Assembly: GCA_009823395.1 (NCBI GenBank)
Contig: CM020510.1
Location: 3,363,773 to 3,427,772 of the forward strand
Length of the DNA stretch: 64,000 nt
Direction of reading: 5' to 3'
Source of the DNA: Thamnaconus septentrionalis
Taxonomy: Eukaryota; Chordata; Actinopteri; Tetraodontiformes; Monacanthidae
The notes under the pieces are model-generated. The model made no database searches. It saw only the letters and a program-made list of their open reading frames with translations, and was not told the origin of the DNA. Below, piece by piece: positions 61,094 to 64,000 of this stretch (positions within the stretch are counted from its first letter, which is position 1; every line of letters begins with the position of its first letter). The position numbers and the translations under genes were made by a program.

Positions 61094-62440
61094 CGTCTTT
61101 TCTTCTTTTCTTTTTTTTTTTCTTTTTGATCCTTGGAGAAACTAAAATTAAATGAATAATAATAATGATAATTCAAAGGAAACACACTCACACACAAACA
61201 GACACACAACACAGTGAGTCCACACATCCAACGTTTGCCACCTTTAAAAAATAAAACAGCCCGAGTCAACACGAGGGGAAATAATAATAATAATGATAAT
61301 AATAATGATAACAAGCAGCATGATATAAAATGTTCTAAATATTACAGAAACAACAACAGCCCCCCCAAAAAAAAGAAATCACTTTGGAGGAGAGGCCATT
61401 CTCAGATATTTCAATGAAGTGCCTTTTTTCAGAGTAGCCAGCAATGTCAACAGCCGTTATTTTTATAACATATATAAATATATATATATATATAAATATA
61501 TATATAAATATCTCTATATGATGCCCACCAGAGAGCAAAGACAGGAAGGGAAGAAAAATGGGGACCACCGGGGGAGTAAAGCATTAAAAATAAAAATAAA
61601 ATAAACAACAACATCGTAAACACGCATCTGTCACTTGAAAGCCCTATTTTTTTGTGGAGTTATGACGACGTGAAAACACAGACGGGAGCCGGACGTCTCC
61701 CTGTTTCACCCCCACGACTAGGATGAACAAACAGCCGGAGGCCGTGCACATCATCCAGCTCGTAGGAAATGATGGAGAAGAGAGCCGAGTGGTGGGGAGG
61801 GCTGGGGGGGGTACAGCTGCATAAATTGAAATGAACTGCAGTGTGCAAGGGGGGGGGGGGTCACTCGGAACTTCTCGCAGCGACGGAAACGAACAGAGAT
61901 ACTGAAACGCACTAAAGGTTCAGTGTTCTATTTAATTTTTTATATCTTATTATTATTATTCATATGATTACTTACTATCAGTGCGGACTTGTGTCTATAT
62001 CAGGGTGCTTCTGGTAAAAAAAAAAAAAAAAAAAAAAAAAACGGACGCGCCAACATGCGGATGGTCAAAACATTTGTGAATATTATTACAAGACAAAAAA
62101 AAATGCTCAAGGTTTTTCTGGATATTTCCACGCACTTTGTTGGCCCCTCCCCTTCCTTTTCCATTGCTACTGGATCCCACTTCCCCTCCCCCACCCGCCC
62201 ACCCCCGCCATCGTCACCCACTAACGGCTTTGTAGGAAACACTTTTAATGTTTTCTCTCACACAAAGATTTGAAGAAAAACAATGTGCATATATTTATTC
62301 TGTAATTTCAGTGAAGAATTTAATTGTAAAGGTAATGTTTCAAAAAAAAAAATAAGAGAAGAAGAAGAAGAAGAAAATCAATGTATAGTGATTATGCGTC
62401 TGGTATAGCCTTCTTAATAAAAACCAACTCTTCAATCAAA
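61094..62440 (+). other. slitrk3: 3' UTR of slitrk3
   Basis: AT-rich sequence after the TAG, with (AAT)n-like stretches, AATAAA variants at several places (for example near 61245 and 61592), a poly-A run near 62015-62040, and ATTTA motifs near 62290. The extent is set by the strongest terminal signal, at 62416. Confidence 0.5.
62416..62421 (+). terminator. Candidate distal poly(A) signal of slitrk3
   Basis: AATAAA in CTTCTTAATAAAAACC, 1.3 kb after the stop codon, after which base composition changes. Earlier AATAAA signals could give shorter messages. Confidence 0.45.
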
Positions 62441-63190
62441 GGTTGATGCCACGACCAACATCCTGTGTGTGGAGCTCTTGCTTGAGAGGCGGCGCTCTCT
62501 ACCGCCCCCCTGTGGAAGCTTCCCGGGACGATGATGGAGGAATTCGAAGCTAGCCAAGCAGCGGGGGTGTCAGACAGGAAACGGAGGGGGCAATCCGAGT
62601 CAAAGCTCATCGTTGCTATGCTTGGGGATGTTTTTCGTCGTCTTTCGGAAAAATTCAAGTTTCCAGCCTTTTTGTTTCTGCAAACCCTGCTGCTTCATCA
62701 CGGCACATATTTTCACGCATATTGTGTAACTCCATATATTTTTTTAAACTGTATTTTCCGGCATTCATAGCTGTATGCAGGCTACAGTGGAGGGATAAAG
62801 ACGATGGCTGCGCGAGCGAAATGGAACGCTGCTGCTCTTGTCAGTTGCGGATGAGGCGGCCGAATCAGCGAGGCTACGCCGCAATTCCAATTATCTAAAT
62901 GGGTATTGATGATGGAGGCCAATAGAAAGTAATTAAGAGGAGCCCGAGAGCTCAGTATGAAGTCGCTCTTTGAGTCTGCGCCGCACCTCTCCTTTATTAT
63001 TTGTGTTGAGCGTTGAAGTAGCATCGTGGAGCGAGCGAGTCGACCACCGTCACCGCCGCCGCTACAGCGCCGTGAAAAAAAAAAAACGAGCCGCTCACGT
63101 TCAATGAGCATTAAAGAGATTGGATGCACTTACAGTATAATGTAACGCTCAAAATTCTAATCCAAAGGTCAACATAATCAGAGCGATTTG

Positions 63191-63247
<57 letters not shown>

Positions 63248-64000
63248 TTGTGATTTTTTCCGTTCAGTTTTATTTGTTCTCTCATAGATATATTTTTGTC
63301 CAAATCAAAAAACCAACTGCCTTGCAAATCACAGCACAGAGACGTCCAAGTGGAGTCATAGAAAAAGAGAGAAAATGAAATCAGAGAAGTCATTATTTCG
63401 CAATGATTGAGGGCAAATGCGTTTACTTATCGGTATATGAAACCCGTAGGTCGTTTATCCCTGGCGTAATTTGCCTTGAAGTCTATGAAAGGCCTCCCAG
63501 TGTGACCTAACTGACAGTGTCGTCGTGTTCATGCTGACTTTTTTTTTTTTTTTTGCTGTGGGATTGTTGATATATGCCACTATATTGGCCACTACACTTG
63601 ATTCATTTTTTACTTTTTATTTATTATTTTGGTGACACAATGGTGAGAGCGCAACTACAAAAGGTTGATAGAGCTGTTGAGTTCATGTGCTGTTGATGTC
63701 ATTGATGGTTTTCTTTCACCTTCTGTGCGCTCTGGAAAAAAAACAACACATTTTTTTTTTTTGGGGGGGGGGTCTAAAATGCAAATCTTTATGACTATAA
63801 ATTTTTGTGACTCTTTATGGAAAGATGGATGTGCTTCTATTATTGTTGTTTTCCTTCTTAAACGGCTATAATATGCAACTAGCTTTAAACTTTGTAACGG
63901 TTGTTGGTTCTCACTCGGATGTCAGTGGGAGAATCACGTAGCAAAATCTGAAACCTTCCGTCTTAGCTTAGCATCCGGGGAGTGATGTCCGTCCTTTCAT
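62441..64000. other. Downstream intergenic DNA without a recognisable gene
   Basis: Contents: a non-repetitive block at about 62800-63060 with CAATTATCTAAATGGGTATT and AAAGTAATTAAGAGGAGC, which looks like a regulatory element rather than coding DNA; (TA)n at 63193-63244; poly-T runs near 63541 and 63750. Nothing genic was supported. Confidence 0.5.

Overview
The window looks like a teleost (ray-finned fish) nuclear genome. Coding sequence is split by short GT-AG introns, dinucleotide microsatellites are very dense, and fish-type dispersed repeats and MITEs sit in introns and intergenic DNA. The three genes found are vertebrate families. The species cannot be named from the sequence.

Layout. 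Positions 1-19,100 are intergenic: a 53-bp minisatellite at the left edge, two arrays of a 29-bp minisatellite, several copies of one MITE family, and many microsatellites. Between about 19.1 and 33.5 kb lie two cholinesterase-like (BCHE-family) genes in direct tandem on the + strand. Each has a TATA box, a non-coding first exon and nine coding exons with identical intron positions and phases. Positions 33.5-53.9 kb are again intergenic and repeat-rich. From about 54.1 to 62.4 kb there is a SLITRK3 gene: a purine-rich 5' leader exon, a 3.2-kb intron, a single GC-rich coding exon, and a 3' UTR. Nothing genic was seen from 62.5 kb to the end.

How the parts relate. BCHE and SLITRK3 are also neighbours in human (3q26), so the window preserves an ancestral vertebrate linkage. 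Both cholinesterases keep the Ser-Glu-His triad, the choline-site Trp and all six conserved cysteines. Both also carry Ser in place of the second oxyanion-hole Gly (position 119 in Torpedo AChE numbering). The copies then diverged. Copy 1 has a normal GESAG elbow and a Cys-plus-hydrophobic tail that looks like a GPI-anchor signal. Copy 2 has an AESSA elbow and essentially no tail. Copy 1 carries a 2-base lesion in its second coding exon, and SLITRK3 has a one-base-type frame break just before the membrane segment. Each is either an assembly error or a true disruption.

The dispersed repeats are informative in their own right. One MITE family (nine copies seen) carries a GGTCACGTGACC palindrome and a short conserved open frame with a W-T-E-E-E motif. 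A separate repeat carries the 29-bp unit that has expanded at two of its four sites.
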